Of a stretch of 64,000 nucleotides of DNA, positions 34,291-47,581 are shown one piece after another. Within the stretch, counting starts at the first letter, position 1; each line of letters begins with the position of its first letter. The stretch is from Euleptes europaea (taxonomy: Eukaryota; Chordata; Lepidosauria; Squamata; Sphaerodactylidae), in the NCBI RefSeq assembly GCF_029931775.1, contig NC_079312.1:14391821-14455820 (forward strand). Direction: 5' to 3'. Made by a program: the position numbers and the translations under genes. The notes beneath the pieces were generated by a model, which did not search any database, had not been told where the DNA came from, and was given only the letters and a program-made list of their open reading frames with translations.

Positions 34291-35894
34291 AAATGAATGT
34301 ATTTATTGAGAAAATTCATATGCCGCCACCCTAGGGAACCTCCCCAAAGAAGCTTATACAATGGAACATAACAAAAAACATAGATCTTAAAAACAGCCCT
34401 CAAAAACACAGGTAGAGGATCAAACCAACAAAACACGGAGCAGCTGAACATGGAATTTAAACATTCTTCTGGCTAAAGGTAGACTATAACACAATGATTT
34501 AAACCGTCTAGGCTGGATTACTGTAACTCACTCTACGTAGGGCTACTGAGACTGAACCAAAGGCTCCAGCTGGTACAGAATGTGGCAAGCGAGGGTCCTT
34601 ATGGGGGCCTCTTTCCATGAACATATACAGCCAGTGCTCTGTCAACTTCACTGGCTCCAGATGGAGTATCGGATCAGGATTAAGGTGGTGGTTGTGACCT
34701 TTAAAGCATTACACGGTCTGGGACCCTCGTATCTTTGGGGCCGCCTCTCCTGGTACACCCCCCCGAAGAACGCTGTATCCTGCTGATAACAACTTGCTGG
34801 TGGTCCTTGGCCCTAAGAGTATGCGGCTGTCCTCAACAAGAGCCAGGGTTTTCTTCGCCCTGATGGAATGCTCTGCCTTGTAACATCACGGCCCTGCGGC
34901 ACCTGAAAGAGTTCTGCAAGGCCTGTAAGACAGAGCTATTCCACCAGGCCTACAACTGAGGACAGCCACAGGTGGCATTAATGCTGGTCTCCCTATTCCC
35001 CCACCCCTTCCCTCTTAACAAACTAGTGTACTCTAATGGGGGGAGCCTGCCCGCTTGGTTATGGCATGTATATATATATACGCAACTTGTGATTTTACTG
35101 TTGTTACCCGCCCTGAGCTTGGTTTTGGCTGGTGGGGGGGCTAGAAGTGCAATAAACAAACAAACAAATAAAAGGAGAAGAGTTGGTTTTTATATGCAAA
35201 CTTTCTCTACCACTTAAGGAAGAATCAAACTGGCTAACAATCACCTTTGCTTCCCCTCCCCACAACAAACACCTTGTGAGGTAGGTGAGGCTGAGAGAGC
35301 TGTGACTTGCCCAAGGTCACCCACCTAGCTTCATGTGTAGGTGTGGGGAAACCAACCCAGTTCACCAGATTAGCCTCCGCTGCTCATGTGGGGAATCAAA
35401 TCGGGTTCTCTGTATCAGAGTTCATTGCTCCAAACACCCGCTCTTAACCACTACACCACGCTGGCCGGGGTAAAGAGAACTTAAAGGTAGCGTAGGCACC
35501 GGGCAAACCACAAGGGGAAGGGCCTCCCACAGGCACGTTGCCATCCCTGAAAAAGGCCTGTCTCTGGCCCTCACCTCCCCCACCTCGGAAGGCAGGGCAG
35601 AGCATGTGAGAAGGAGCTTAACTGGCGGGCCGGACAGGAGGGGTGGGGAGGTGGGTTTTTTTAAGGAACCTAGCCCCAAACCATTTACGCCCTTATAGGT
35701 ACAAACCTACATTTTGAATTGTGACCCGAACAGGCACTTAGGACAGTTCTTTCAGCACTAGGTTGATACCATCCCTGGATCCTGACCCTGACAGTAGTCT
35801 TCCTGCTCAATTTAGCGCCGTTTTCAAAGGCATCCCCTAAAAATCAATATTCCAACGAGCACCACCAAATCTACGTGTATCTGACTGCAGGGAT
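34291..35894. mobile_element. Unclassified repeat with nested L2 and Sauria SINE (unit B copies)
   Basis: L2 3' end 34,508-35,172 (+) and Sauria SINE 35,173-35,465 (-) within the interrupted repeat, as in unit A. Confidence 0.75.
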
Positions 35895-36521
35895 GGGTGC
35901 AGATGGGGTAAGTATTGGACTGTTGGGAGGGCTGATTAAATCTCCTCAGGGTGACACAATGGGGATTAATTAGCCCCATTGTCCAGCCAGGCACACCTTC
36001 CGGGCCAGGGGAAAAATTCAGCGGTTGACCGCCTTCCTGCCCAGGCTTGACACACAAGATGGATCCCAAAACTCTCGGAGAGGCATCCATTTTGTGTGGA
36101 GCAGTCATCAGCTCTCATGCCAGTCTTTGGCCCCCCAGTGCCTTCGTGGAGCCCCTTATTGGGAGGAGGGGTCCGACTGCTTACAGGGAGGCCCCTGGCA
36201 GAGTGAAAAATAAAAACTAATTTATTAACCAAAAAGTATTTACAGTTAAGAAAACAAGAGAACTGTTAGAAAAGTGGAACAGTGGCAACATCATGCCAGA
36301 ACAGGAAAACAGAGAGCAGGAGAGATCCTTCCTGGCTGAATCAAAATAGGCTGAGATCATCAAAGAAGGGGAGGAGGAAGGAACCAGACCTGCGATGGCT
36401 GTTTCTAGGAGCAGTTGTACATTTGCTGTCATGTTCACTTTGCCCCTGACTTGGCCACTTTTCTGGGGGTTTCACCCATGAGAAGTGCCACAATGGGAAC
36501 AGGGCACCTTTTACATGCACT

Positions 36522-37384
36522 GTGTCCCTGATTAGACACAGGTACAGGCTGGAAGAGAGTTGGCCTGACAACAGTACATGTGAAAGAGATCTGGGAGTCT
36601 TAGTGGACCACAAACTGAACATGAGTCAACAGTGTGATATGGCGGCTAAGAAGGCCAATGCAATTCTGGGCTGCAACAATAGGAGTATTGTGTCTAGATC
36701 AAGGGAAGTCATACTACCACTGTATTCTGCATTGGTCAGACCACACTTGGAATACTGTGTCCAGTTTGGGGCTCCACAATTTAAGAAGGATGTTAACAAG
36801 TTGGAGCGTGTCCAAAGGAGGGCGACAAGAATGATCAGAGGTCTGTAATCCATGCCCTATGAGGAGAGACTTGGGGAGTTGAGTTTGTTTAGTCTGAAGA
36901 GAAGGTTGAGGGCTGACATGATAGCCATGTTTAAATATTTGAAGGGATGTCATGTTGATGAGGGAACTAGCTTGTTCTCTGTTGCTCCAGAGACAAGGAC
37001 ATGGAGTAATGGATCTAAACTAATAGAAAAGCAATTCTACCTAAACATTAGGAAGAACTTCCTGACGGTGAGGGCTGTTTGATGGTGGAACGCACTGCAT
37101 CGGAGGGTGGTGGAGTCCTTGCCTTTGAAGGTCTTTAAGCAGAGGCTGGGCGGCCACCTGTCGGGAGTGCTTTAATTGTGGGACCCTACATGGCGCGGGG
37201 GGGGGGGGGTTGGATTGGAAGGCCCTTGTGGTCTCTTTCAACCTTGTGTGATTTTGTAGTCATCTTCTGGGCATGTAGTGGGGGTCACTGAGGAAGTGTG
37301 GGGGAGGTAGTTGTGAATTTCCTGCATTGTGCAGGGGGTTGGACTAGATGACCCTGGTGGTACCTTCCAACTCTATGATTCTAG
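36522..37384 (+). mobile_element. CR1 LINE with doubled tail (unit B copy)
   Basis: Copy of 12,873-13,735 with one-base differences, for example near 36,661. Confidence 0.9.
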
Positions 37385-39584
<2,200 letters not shown>

Positions 39585-39880
39585 AAGAAGAAGAGTTGGT
39601 TTTTATATGCCGACTTTCTCTACCACTTAAGGGAGACCCAATCCGGCTTACAATCACCTCATCCTCCCCACAACAGACACCCTGTGAGGTGGGTGGGGCT
39701 GAGAGAGCTGTGACTAGCCCAAGGTCACCCAGCTGGCTTCCTGCGTAGAAATAGGGAAACAAATCCAGTTCACCAGATTAGCCGCCACCGCTCACGTGGA
39801 GGAGTGGGGAATCAAACCCAGTTCTCCAGATCAGAGTCCACCGCTCCAAACCACCGCTCTTAACCACACCACCATGCTGG
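39585..39880 (-). mobile_element. Sauria-type SINE private to unit B
   Basis: Full SINE in minus orientation. It has tRNA-like head 'gtggtgtggttaagagc', 'ggtttgattccccactcc', core 'ggtgaccttgggctagtc' and tail 'catataaaaaccaactcttc'. Unit A has an empty site at ~15,945 ('ggggaagaag' joined to 'cggccggtctgg'). Confidence 0.88.
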
Positions 39881-39899
39881 GATGGGGGCGCCCAGTCTG

Positions 39900-40319
39900 G
39901 CTTAGCAAATTCCTGGCGATGTGAGGGTGGGGCCAGGGGAGGGACCTCCATGGAGTTCAGCTGTGACGGTGGGAAATCCCCAGACCCCACCCGGAAGTTG
40001 GCAGCCCTGCCTGGGGGACCCAGCAGAGATGGGCTGCAAAGCAGAGAGAGAGAGACGGAGGGGGGGGGGGCGAAGGAGGAGGGAGAGGCTGCCTGCCTGC
40101 AGTTATTAGGAAGGGATCTCAGGAAGGGAAAGAGCCGAGAAAGGGGACCTTTAGGACTGGGGGGCCATTTCTGCTCGCTCTTTTTCTGGAGTATTATGGC
40201 TCCTGACCTACCTGCTGAGCCCGGCTTCTCATGGGCAACCGGAAGAGTGAAAAATAAACCAAGGAACCACCCAGAGCGGACATATTCACACACACACACA
40301 CACACCCCGGTGTTTCGGA
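39900..40319. other. MITE-like repeat and promoter-proximal block of unit B
   Basis: MITE-like copy at 39,900-40,018, a G run near 40,060, and a CA microsatellite at ~40,287-40,306. Paralogous to 15,950-16,440 of unit A, where a CR1 follows instead. Confidence 0.5.
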
Positions 40320-40860
40320 GATCGCCCGTCCATGTGGCAGGACCTTTCCCTGGAAGCCCCCTCCTTGCTCTTTCTCTCTCTCCTCCCCCCTCCCAGGAGC
40401 TCCCTAAGTCCATGCACAATTCTCTCCGCCCGCCCCCTTGGTGCCCAGCATCTCTTGAAGGAACCATAAGCCCACCTGTCCTGCAAACACCAAATTCCTC
40501 CTCCAGCCTGGGGAAAAAGAGCTACCCGAGAGCGTCTCCAGCGACCCTCCCAGGAGAAATGAAGGGAGGCCCCCAACCACGTGGCTCCGCTTTCCTCTCC
40601 GCTCCAGGAAGCGCCCAACCCCTAAGACACGCCCACACTCTCCGCCCCCTCCTTTTTTGGGGGGGAGGGGGTGCAGCCCTTTCTCTCTCCCTCCCTCGCA
40701 AGGGCTTTTGGGAACTGTAGTTCACGGCCGGGAGGACAAAAGGCCGCAGTGGAAGAAAAGGCCTCTGCTCTTTCCAGGATCCTTCCTGTCCCCCCTTTCT
40801 TGTTTCTCTGCTTCCAGGGGTTTTCACGTGGCTGGGCTTCATCCCCACACCCTGAGGAAT
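40320..40860 (-). promoter_or_regulatory. GC-rich promoter region of gene B
   Basis: C-rich block with ACTACAGTTCCCAAAAG on the minus strand (40,705-40,721). Aligned with 22,600-23,160 in unit A at roughly 85-90%. Confidence 0.6.
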
Positions 40861-41327
40861 TCGGGAGAAGGCTTTAAAGATTCACAGAAAGCTTTTTGGA
40901 AGGGGTGGGGGGCGGCACTGAACCCTATTTTTAAGCTACAAGCCCCCTTGCGTGCCTTTCAGAAGAAGAGCAGAGCTCCGCCGGATCAAACCAAACGCCC
41001 TGCCTCATCCAGCACCTTCCTGTGGCCAGCCAGATGCATCTAGGAAGCCCCCCCCAGAAGATGGAGACAACGGCCAGCCGACAGAGTTGCCCCCAGCACC
41101 CAAACGGTAGACTGCCCCTGAACATGGAGGTTCTACCTAGCAAACAATACTAATACCCAGCCATGGATCTTGCCACCTCCACCAGTCTGTCTCATTCCCT
41201 TCTGAAAGCGATACCATCAAGCGGCCATCCCCTAGTTGTCATAAACTGAGCGCACAGTATGTGACTGCAGGACTTCTCTCTGGCTGTCCTGCTGCCAACC
41301 AAGTTCATCAAGGGCCACCCATTAGTA
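40861..41327. other. End of unit B, upstream flank
   Basis: Collinear with 23,161-23,650 of unit A ('ctgctgccaaccaagttcat'). No gene. Confidence 0.5.
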
Positions 41328-41512
41328 GAGTTGCCAGCTCCAGGTTGGTAGATTTTGGGGGGGTGGAGCCTGAGGAGGGCGGGGTTTGGAGAGGCGAGGG
41401 ACTTTAATGCCATAGGGTCCAGTTGCCAAGGTGGCCATTTTCTCCAGGGGAACGGATTTCTATTGCTTGGCAGGAGATCTCCAGCTACCACCTGGTGGTT
41501 GGCAACCCTACC
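41328..41512 (+). mobile_element. GGGTTGCCA-family MITE-like repeat
   Basis: Near-complete copy from 'agttgccagctccaggttgg' to 'ggttggcaaccctacc', including 'gccattttctccagggg' and 'ggagatctccagct'. It is the right-hand counterpart of the unit junction at 23,645. Confidence 0.7.
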
Positions 41513-41519
41513 CATTAGG

Positions 41520-42172
41520 CCTGTCCGCCTCCAGGTTGGGAAGTTGGAGATTTTGGGGGGTGGAGCCTGAGGGCGGGGTTTGGGGAGGGGGGGACGCCAC
41601 CAGGATGCAACGTCATAGACTGCACCTACGAAAGGAGCCGTTTTCTCCAGGGGGAACTGATCTTTGTCACCTGGAGGTCAGTTGTAATTCCGGGAGACAT
41701 CCAGGGATGAAATATTTCGCCTCACACTGCACTCGTCTTCTTTCTAATATGAAATGCAATTCGGCATGTAAATAAGGATGTAAATATTAAGCTGATGCAA
41801 TGACACATTGTAAGGAGGTCCGCTGTCGAAACGGTGGAGTATCTAGATTTGCTGTATGCGCTGTGCTTAATGAAGAAATCATTACCACTCGTTCATGAAA
41901 GGTTTTTTGGAGCTTATGTCATTTGGTGAAGCGATCCAGATCTGGACTCTCCTTTACAACTGTGTGGCTTCATGAAGAAGATCTCTGTGGATCTTGTACC
42001 AGTGAATATACTATAGAACTGAGCTTTGTTCGAAGGAATTTATTTTGTTGCGACTATAATACAGATATTCATATTTAAAGATTTTTGTGTGTAACCTATA
42101 CTGTTTTTGTACAACTACCTTAGGTATAGAGGTGTAATTTATATATCACAACCTAGAGATTGGCAACCCTAC
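41520..42172 (+). mobile_element. Second MITE-like repeat with a ~440-bp insert
   Basis: Left part 41,520-41,706 and right end 'gattggcaaccctaccc' (~42,156-42,172) enclose an AT-rich insert at about 41,707-42,150. The insert contains 'ctgtcgaaacggtgg', reminiscent of Penelope-type GAAAC ends. It starts TGAAATAT and nears its right end at ATATATCA, but no target duplication was found. The insert is not classified. Confidence 0.45.
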
Positions 42173-42828
42173 CCAGAATTCTTGCTCCCTTGCCAAAAAA
42201 CAACAACGCCTCTCTGCCAAAGGGCCAAGCCCATAGGGTGGCAATGAAGAATCTGCCCTACTGTAAGGAAAGGTTAAACAATTCTCAGCTGATAGAACTA
42301 TCATTGTGCGATGCTGCGGAAGCGCTTTGGTTCTCCTTTGTGGAGGGGTGTGTGCATGTGCATGCGTGCAGTAAAGTCACCGCTGGCTTAAGGTGACCCC
42401 ACAGGGTTTTCAAGGCAAGAGACATTTGGGGGTGGTTTGCCCATGGCCGGCCTCTGCATGGGCTGAGAGAGTTCCAAGAGAACTGTGACTGGCCCAAGGT
42501 CACCCAGCGGGTTTATGTGGAGAAGTGGGGAATCCAATCCAGTTCTCCAGATTAGAGTCCACAAAGTCCACCACTCCTAACCACTGGCTGTCAGGATAAA
42601 GAATCCTGATAGGTTGCTAGTGGACAGAGGGAAAGGAAGAAAGCCCAAAGGCATTAGAAAGCAGCAACTTTACCATTAGTCAGGTTTGTGTTTCCACATG
42701 ATAGCTGTGGGCAATTTAACTCCACAAGTGCCCCAGGGCCCAATTTAGATTGGGGCCATGGCTAGGCTTGCCAGGCCAAGGGACTTCCATGTTTAAGATC
42801 TGATTTGTACCCATCTGTGGTTCTGATT
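42173..42828. other. Spacer with SINE fragment
   Basis: Bases ~42,375-42,600 (minus) are a tRNA-SINE-like fragment ('cccaaggtcacccagcggg', 'ttctccagattagagtcc'). The rest is unrecognised. Confidence 0.45.
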
Positions 42829-43720
42829 TTATTTATTATTTATTTAAAACGTTTATCAGCCCTTACAGAACTCAAGACAGCTTACAATACAAACATGTAG
42901 GGATTTATGAAACTTAATTAATTATTACTGGCAGGGCATACCCTCGCCATGTTAATATTGGTTCCACAGAACCCTGATTCTTGCCATATTGAAATATTGG
43001 TCATAATAAATTCTGGGTCTCTGAGATGCTCCTGGCCAAAGTTCACTGACTGTATAGTGACCTCCTTACCTCAGTAACCTTAAAGGGATTAGCTTCGGGT
43101 AATCTCATCATTCTATGTTTGCTCAAAGGATGCTGGCTACAAGGTGGAATGTGTCATTGTCTTCTCTATGCCTTGATCTCATTAATCATTAATTGTGGTA
43201 TGCCTTGCCTAAGTTCCATTGTTTGATCACTGACTGACCTTTGCTATCCACTGTAATATTCCTTAATAAAACAGAGATCACTGGGGCAATTCAGATTGAT
43301 CTCTGGAACTCAAGACACTGTATGCGTCTTCCCTCAAAGCACCATGAGTGCTTTCCCCAAGGCACTTTCGGGGTGCCTTCCCTTCACAAACAGAATGATT
43401 TTAAAAAACAAAATAAAAACAACACTTTCAAGAACACATAAAAGGTCACAATTGTAAAACTCGTTAGAACTGCCAATAGATTAAAAAACTAAATCAGTCA
43501 AATGCAGTCTTAAACAAAACTGTCAACTGCCTCTTGAAGGTTGACACTGAGGGGGCCCAGCACATCTCCCTGGGGAGATTGTTCTGTAATGGTGGGGCTG
43601 CCTCCAAAAAGGCCCTGTCTCAGGTGCCCACCAAATGAGCTCCGTTGACTGATGGGACAGTCTGAAGGGTGCAAAGTAATATTCAAGGTATTGAAAAGTT
43701 TCAATACCTACGACTTGAAA
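42829..43720. repeat. Unclassified interspersed repeat split by an LTR
   Basis: 'gcttacaatac' at 42,880 continues after the LTR as 'gaatgattttaaaaaac', then a block with 'cctctcaggtgcccacc'-like content. It is the same squamate repeat type as 44,625-45,000. Confidence 0.5.
42896..43388 (+). mobile_element. Solo LTR, 493 bp
   Basis: Starts TGTAGGGATT and ends TTCCCTTCACA. It is flanked by aaca (42,892-42,895 and 43,389-43,392). AATAAA at ~43,264. It sits inside the interspersed repeat, which continues cleanly across. Fossil solo LTR; family not assigned. Confidence 0.7.
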
Positions 43721-43724
43721 CGCT

Positions 43725-43890
43725 GGCTCTTCAAGCCTCCCCTTATGCAGACGTGGGCAACCAAGAGGATTAAGGTGTTCAAGGACATTTCCCATGAGGA
43801 ACAGCTGAAGGTTCTGGGGCTTTTCACCTCAGAGAAAAGACAGCCGGGGGAGATATAATAGAGGTTTATAAAATTATTAATGGGGTATAG
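43725..43890 (+). mobile_element. CR1 LINE fragment
   Basis: DISHEEQLKVLGLFTSEKRQPGEI, then a stop and RFIKLLMG. This is the CR1 C-terminal 'YEERLKxLGLFSLEKRRLRGD' block, much decayed. Confidence 0.6.
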
Positions 43891-44164
43891 AAATAGAGAG
43901 AGGGACCCTATCCTGCCATGAGAATCGAACTCAGGAACATCCAAGGTTGTTTCCAGGTAAGATACAACTGGTTAAAAAGACAAGTTCATGAGAGAAAGGA
44001 AAAGAAAAAAAGGAACATGCAGTCTGAGAAGTCTTCTCCAAGGACTTCTAAGAAAGGCGGGGTCACTGCATTTAATACCTTTCAGAATGTCCCAGGCTCA
44101 ATAGCTCTACTTTAAAGGAAATCTGGTAGCACCTGTGATCCCTTATAAATGCTGAGGGAGAAAC
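43891..44164. other. Unassigned non-coding DNA (unit C)
   Basis: Nothing recognised. Confidence 0.3.
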
Positions 44165-44625
44165 TTTTCCTGCTTACTGATAAAGACAATAATGCAAGAA
44201 AAGTTGAAGGCAGCAAGAAAAGAGGAAGACCAACTATGAGGTGGACTGATTCAACAAAGGAAGGCCCTCAGTTTGCAAGACCCGAGCAAAGCTGTTAACG
44301 ATAGGATGTTTTGGAGGTCTTGGATTGACTTTATAAAGGAAGCCACAGTTTGCAAGACCTGAGCAGGGACCTTACACAGAGGATATTTTGGAGGACTTTC
44401 ATTGATAGGGTTGCCATAAATCAGAAGGCATCTTTATCCCAGGTGTCTGTGGCTTTTTCTGGTTAAGATTTGGGCATCAGTTCCTGAGTGCTGTTCCAGT
44501 CTACAAGGGCAGCCCCGTGTCGCTCTTATAGCAGTAATACAGGCACACAATTACCAAAATACGTGCAATAATATCAGAGACCACCTGCAGGGAAGCCAGA
44601 GCATCATTCAGGCTCAGCTCAAGGT
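44165..44625 (+). repeat. RTE-like LINE remnant and ancestral unit DNA (unit C)
   Basis: Paralogous to 4,135-4,660 in unit A at roughly 85-90%. It shows KRGRPTMRWTDSTKEGP-type frames, then 'ggttaagatttgggcatc' and 'ataatatcagagaccacctg'. This anchors unit C as a true, older copy of the unit. Confidence 0.65.
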
Positions 44626-45101
44626 GGCTTACAATATAAATAAAACAATAAGATATATTAACAACATAAAGCTAAAATCTAAGATCCCAACTCAGCACTG
44701 TTAGTAAACATAACCAAATGCACTCCTAAATGAAACTGTTTTCAGCTGCCTCCTAAAGATCGGATGTTTTTCATACCTTTTATACGATAATGAAATGTTT
44801 TAGAAATGGGATAAGGAATGTAGCAGCTTTCTCTCCACGGGGGCTTGAAGGTTCCCATATGGAGGAGAAAGGTGGGCAGGCCAGAGCACTGGCCTCAGTA
44901 TTAGGCCACTGAGGTACACTTCATCAAACATTCCTTTGAATCACAGAAGCATGCCAAGGGAAGCGAGGGGAGAACTTATTTCTAAAAAGAGAGGTTCTGG
45001 GACTGTGTGGCAGCCCTGACCCTTAGTTCCAGCTGTGGGGGTGGGTGGCAGGTTCAGGGGAAGGCACTCAGTGTGTCCTCAAAGATATAAATTGCGACTA
45101 G
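44626..45101. repeat. Unclassified interspersed repeat fragment
   Basis: 'aaggtggcttacaatataaa' to about 44,990, the same type as 43,400-43,720. No gene. Confidence 0.4.
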
Positions 45102-45653
45102 TGAAGTGCCCATGAAATCCCTCCCCCTCTTGTAAGACGTGTGTGTAGATAAACACGCATCAGCACTCTGCACACTCTCTAAGTACCTCAAAGCAGCACA
45201 CAAATCTTTGCCCATACGAACTGCTTCCCCCTCCCTCCTCCTGTTCCCTCCCGGAATGTTTTTTGCAAGATCACTAACTTTCTCTCTCTGCTCTTCCGTT
45301 TCACCGCAACCTTGAAAGTACCGCTTGTTCCCTGATAATAGGGAATCTGTGGCTTGAGCTAGTGCACCAGTATTAAAGAATCGCTTACATGTCAATTTCA
45401 ATAGAACAATTAAACACTATGCGGTAATACTGGGATGATCACAAATGTAACTCTGTTTGCAAACGTCATTACTGAAAAGTCTTTAAAAGTTCTTCCTGTC
45501 TGCTTATGTGGGTTCGCAATCCTTCGGCTTGACAGCCAGGGCATTGTATTCCCAGTTCTGTTTATTCTCAAAACCAATAAACAAACTGTCAATTTCACTG
45601 CATCTCAGCTCAGTTGTCTTGATTGATAACCTAAGATAAACTGAGGCACAACG
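45102..45653 (+). mobile_element. LTR-like sequence, related to 61,490-62,003
   Basis: Begins TGAAGTGCC and ends near GGCACAAC, with an AATAAA signal at ~45,579. A diverged copy in the opposite direction lies at 61,490-62,003. The shared region starts and stops at these points in both places. No flanking duplication was found. Fossil. Confidence 0.6.
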
Positions 45654-46330
45654 TTTCGGCTTCACTGTTACTTAAACTACTCCTTTAGGGGGAAATTAGC
45701 ATGAGCAGAAGGTATTAATTTATTAAGCGGGGATCGCCCAGTGTCTACGAGGGTTGTTTTCAGTGACTCCCAAATAAAGACAGACCAGGGAATTCCAGAT
45801 TAAAAGGTGGTTATGTATATTCATTCATTCAATGTTGCAAATACATACATACAAGAAACTAGGAATAAAAATAAAGGAGGTAAGCTAGAGACATTGAGAG
45901 AGTTATTAATTAGGGGATACTTTACCAATCTCTAGAAGTGGAGATATTCCAAAATCCGTGGCATAGAAGTACGGAGACAGAATACAGCGGGGGCTGGGAG
46001 AGGGATGTATCACAGACTTGAGCCTAGTCAAGTCACTGAAAGGGAGAGGGGGGTGGGAGTGTGGAGTTCCGTGGAACTCAACACACAAGGGAGACAGGGC
46101 AGAATTAAGGGGAAGGTCTGAACTGAGCCTTGTTGGGTAGGGCAAAATATACCCTTCTCTGGGGGGGGGGGGAGTGAGATTCTCCAGATGGCTCCTTCCT
46201 AAAACAAAAAGATATCAAAAGACTTTTTCTATGGCTGTAGCTATCGGGCCAAGTGACAATTTGTTTATTAAGCTAGCACCAATGATTTACACACATCCTG
46301 GGATGGTTCGGTTTGGATCTTCTCATGTCA
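45654..46330. other. Unassigned DNA, possibly LTR-element-derived
   Basis: Continues past the L1 into 52,691-53,140 as one interrupted sequence. In minus orientation it has AATAAA near 46,270 and an end-like 'tgttacgatatgc' at ~53,130. This may be a fossil LTR; not firmly supported. Confidence 0.35.
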
Positions 46331-46346
46331 GGAAGCTGTAAATCTT

Positions 46347-47581
46347 GGGAGACGGAGCTCGCCAGACGCGAGTTCTCTCGCGGCTTCCCAACCGTTTCCG
46401 TGGAGACCCTCCCCAGGCTTGGGGGGAGTCGGCCATATAGGAGAGACCCTCCATAAAGCCCCCCCGGTTCACTCCCGGGGGTCCGACTGCCAGCAAAACG
46501 CCGTTGTGCATCTGGTGAAGAAGGAAGCAGCTGGGGGTGAGTCCACTGAGACTATGGCGGCCGCCCGCTCTATCCTTTCCTTCCCCCCCACTTCCCTTTT
46601 TTTTAAAGAACTCTTCAAAACGTTATAAAAACAAACCAAGAACTTAACAATTCAAGAATTCATCCTAATATATCTAATTCTAAATACCTGCTGAAAGGGG
46701 CTGCGTCTGAGCGAAGACAACCGGAGGGGAGAAGAGAGAGGAGAGGAGGGGGGGATTTTTCTGCGGCTGTGTGCTCCAGGCTCGAGGCTGCTGTGGCTTC
46801 CTTCTGGGTGTCCGTGCCAGAAATTAATCGTGGGTCTCTGTGCAGCTGCCCTGATCCAGTTGGCCCATTCGGGTGCGGGCGGGCGAACGGGGGCAGGGCG
46901 GGCTGTAGGAGACCGGGCAGAGAGGCGGCGGTAGAGCAGCGGCGCAGCGGCAGTCCCGGCTGGAGACTCGATTCCTTCCTGCTTTCTTCTCGACCCCCCC
47001 TCCAAGAAACACAACGTTCGCATGGGATTTAGCTCCGCGCCCCCAGGATTATATTTTTTCTTCGTTCTTTTTTTTTATCTCTCACAGTAAGGCTCCTGAT
47101 CTGAAGTGAACTCGAAACAGAGCAAAAGGGGAAGAAAAAAAAAAGGAACCCGGCTACTAAAGTTAACTTTCGTTTCTCCCTCTAAAGAACTAAAGAACGC
47201 TTTGCTGCCCTCCTGTGGCTGCTGGATCAACTGCAGTTAATTTTCCCCATCTATTTTTATATACACTAGACTGAGATTCTGGTTCTCTCCCTCAATACCA
47301 TTGATTCCTTCACATGTAATTTACATAACCCTTCTTTTTTTTTTAAAAAAAAGAGAAAACACTGATCAATTTCCCTACTGATATATAATTCAATTAACTC
47401 TATTTTTGTAATCATTTGAACTAATATTGCGGTCTGATCCAGTACATTGAATGAACGGAAATTAACGAACTGTTAGATTTACATCAGATTTTCAGGTTCT
47501 GTGGGGGTGGAAGTGGTCAGATTACCATAATCAGTGTGTGTAATTTGAATTGATAATTTTCAGTTTCTTTTTTTGACTACT
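46347..47581 (+). promoter_or_regulatory. L1 5' UTR with internal promoter
   Basis: Starts gggagacggagctcgcc, as L1 5' ends usually start with G runs. The first ~650 bp are GC-rich and then AT-rich toward ORF1. 'ctatggcggccgcc' at ~46,553 contains a YY1-like ATGGCGGC core, comparable to the YY1 site in the mammalian L1 5' UTR. Promoter function is inferred. Confidence 0.6.

Noticed and set aside
45906-46145. 79-residue minus frame and similar short frames through 45-54 kb
   Set aside because: No family features, no splice context, in repeat-derived or unassigned DNA.
47573-47581. TTG as the start of L1 ORF1
   Set aside because: An ATG lies three codons downstream at 47,582 and gives the normal ORF1 length.
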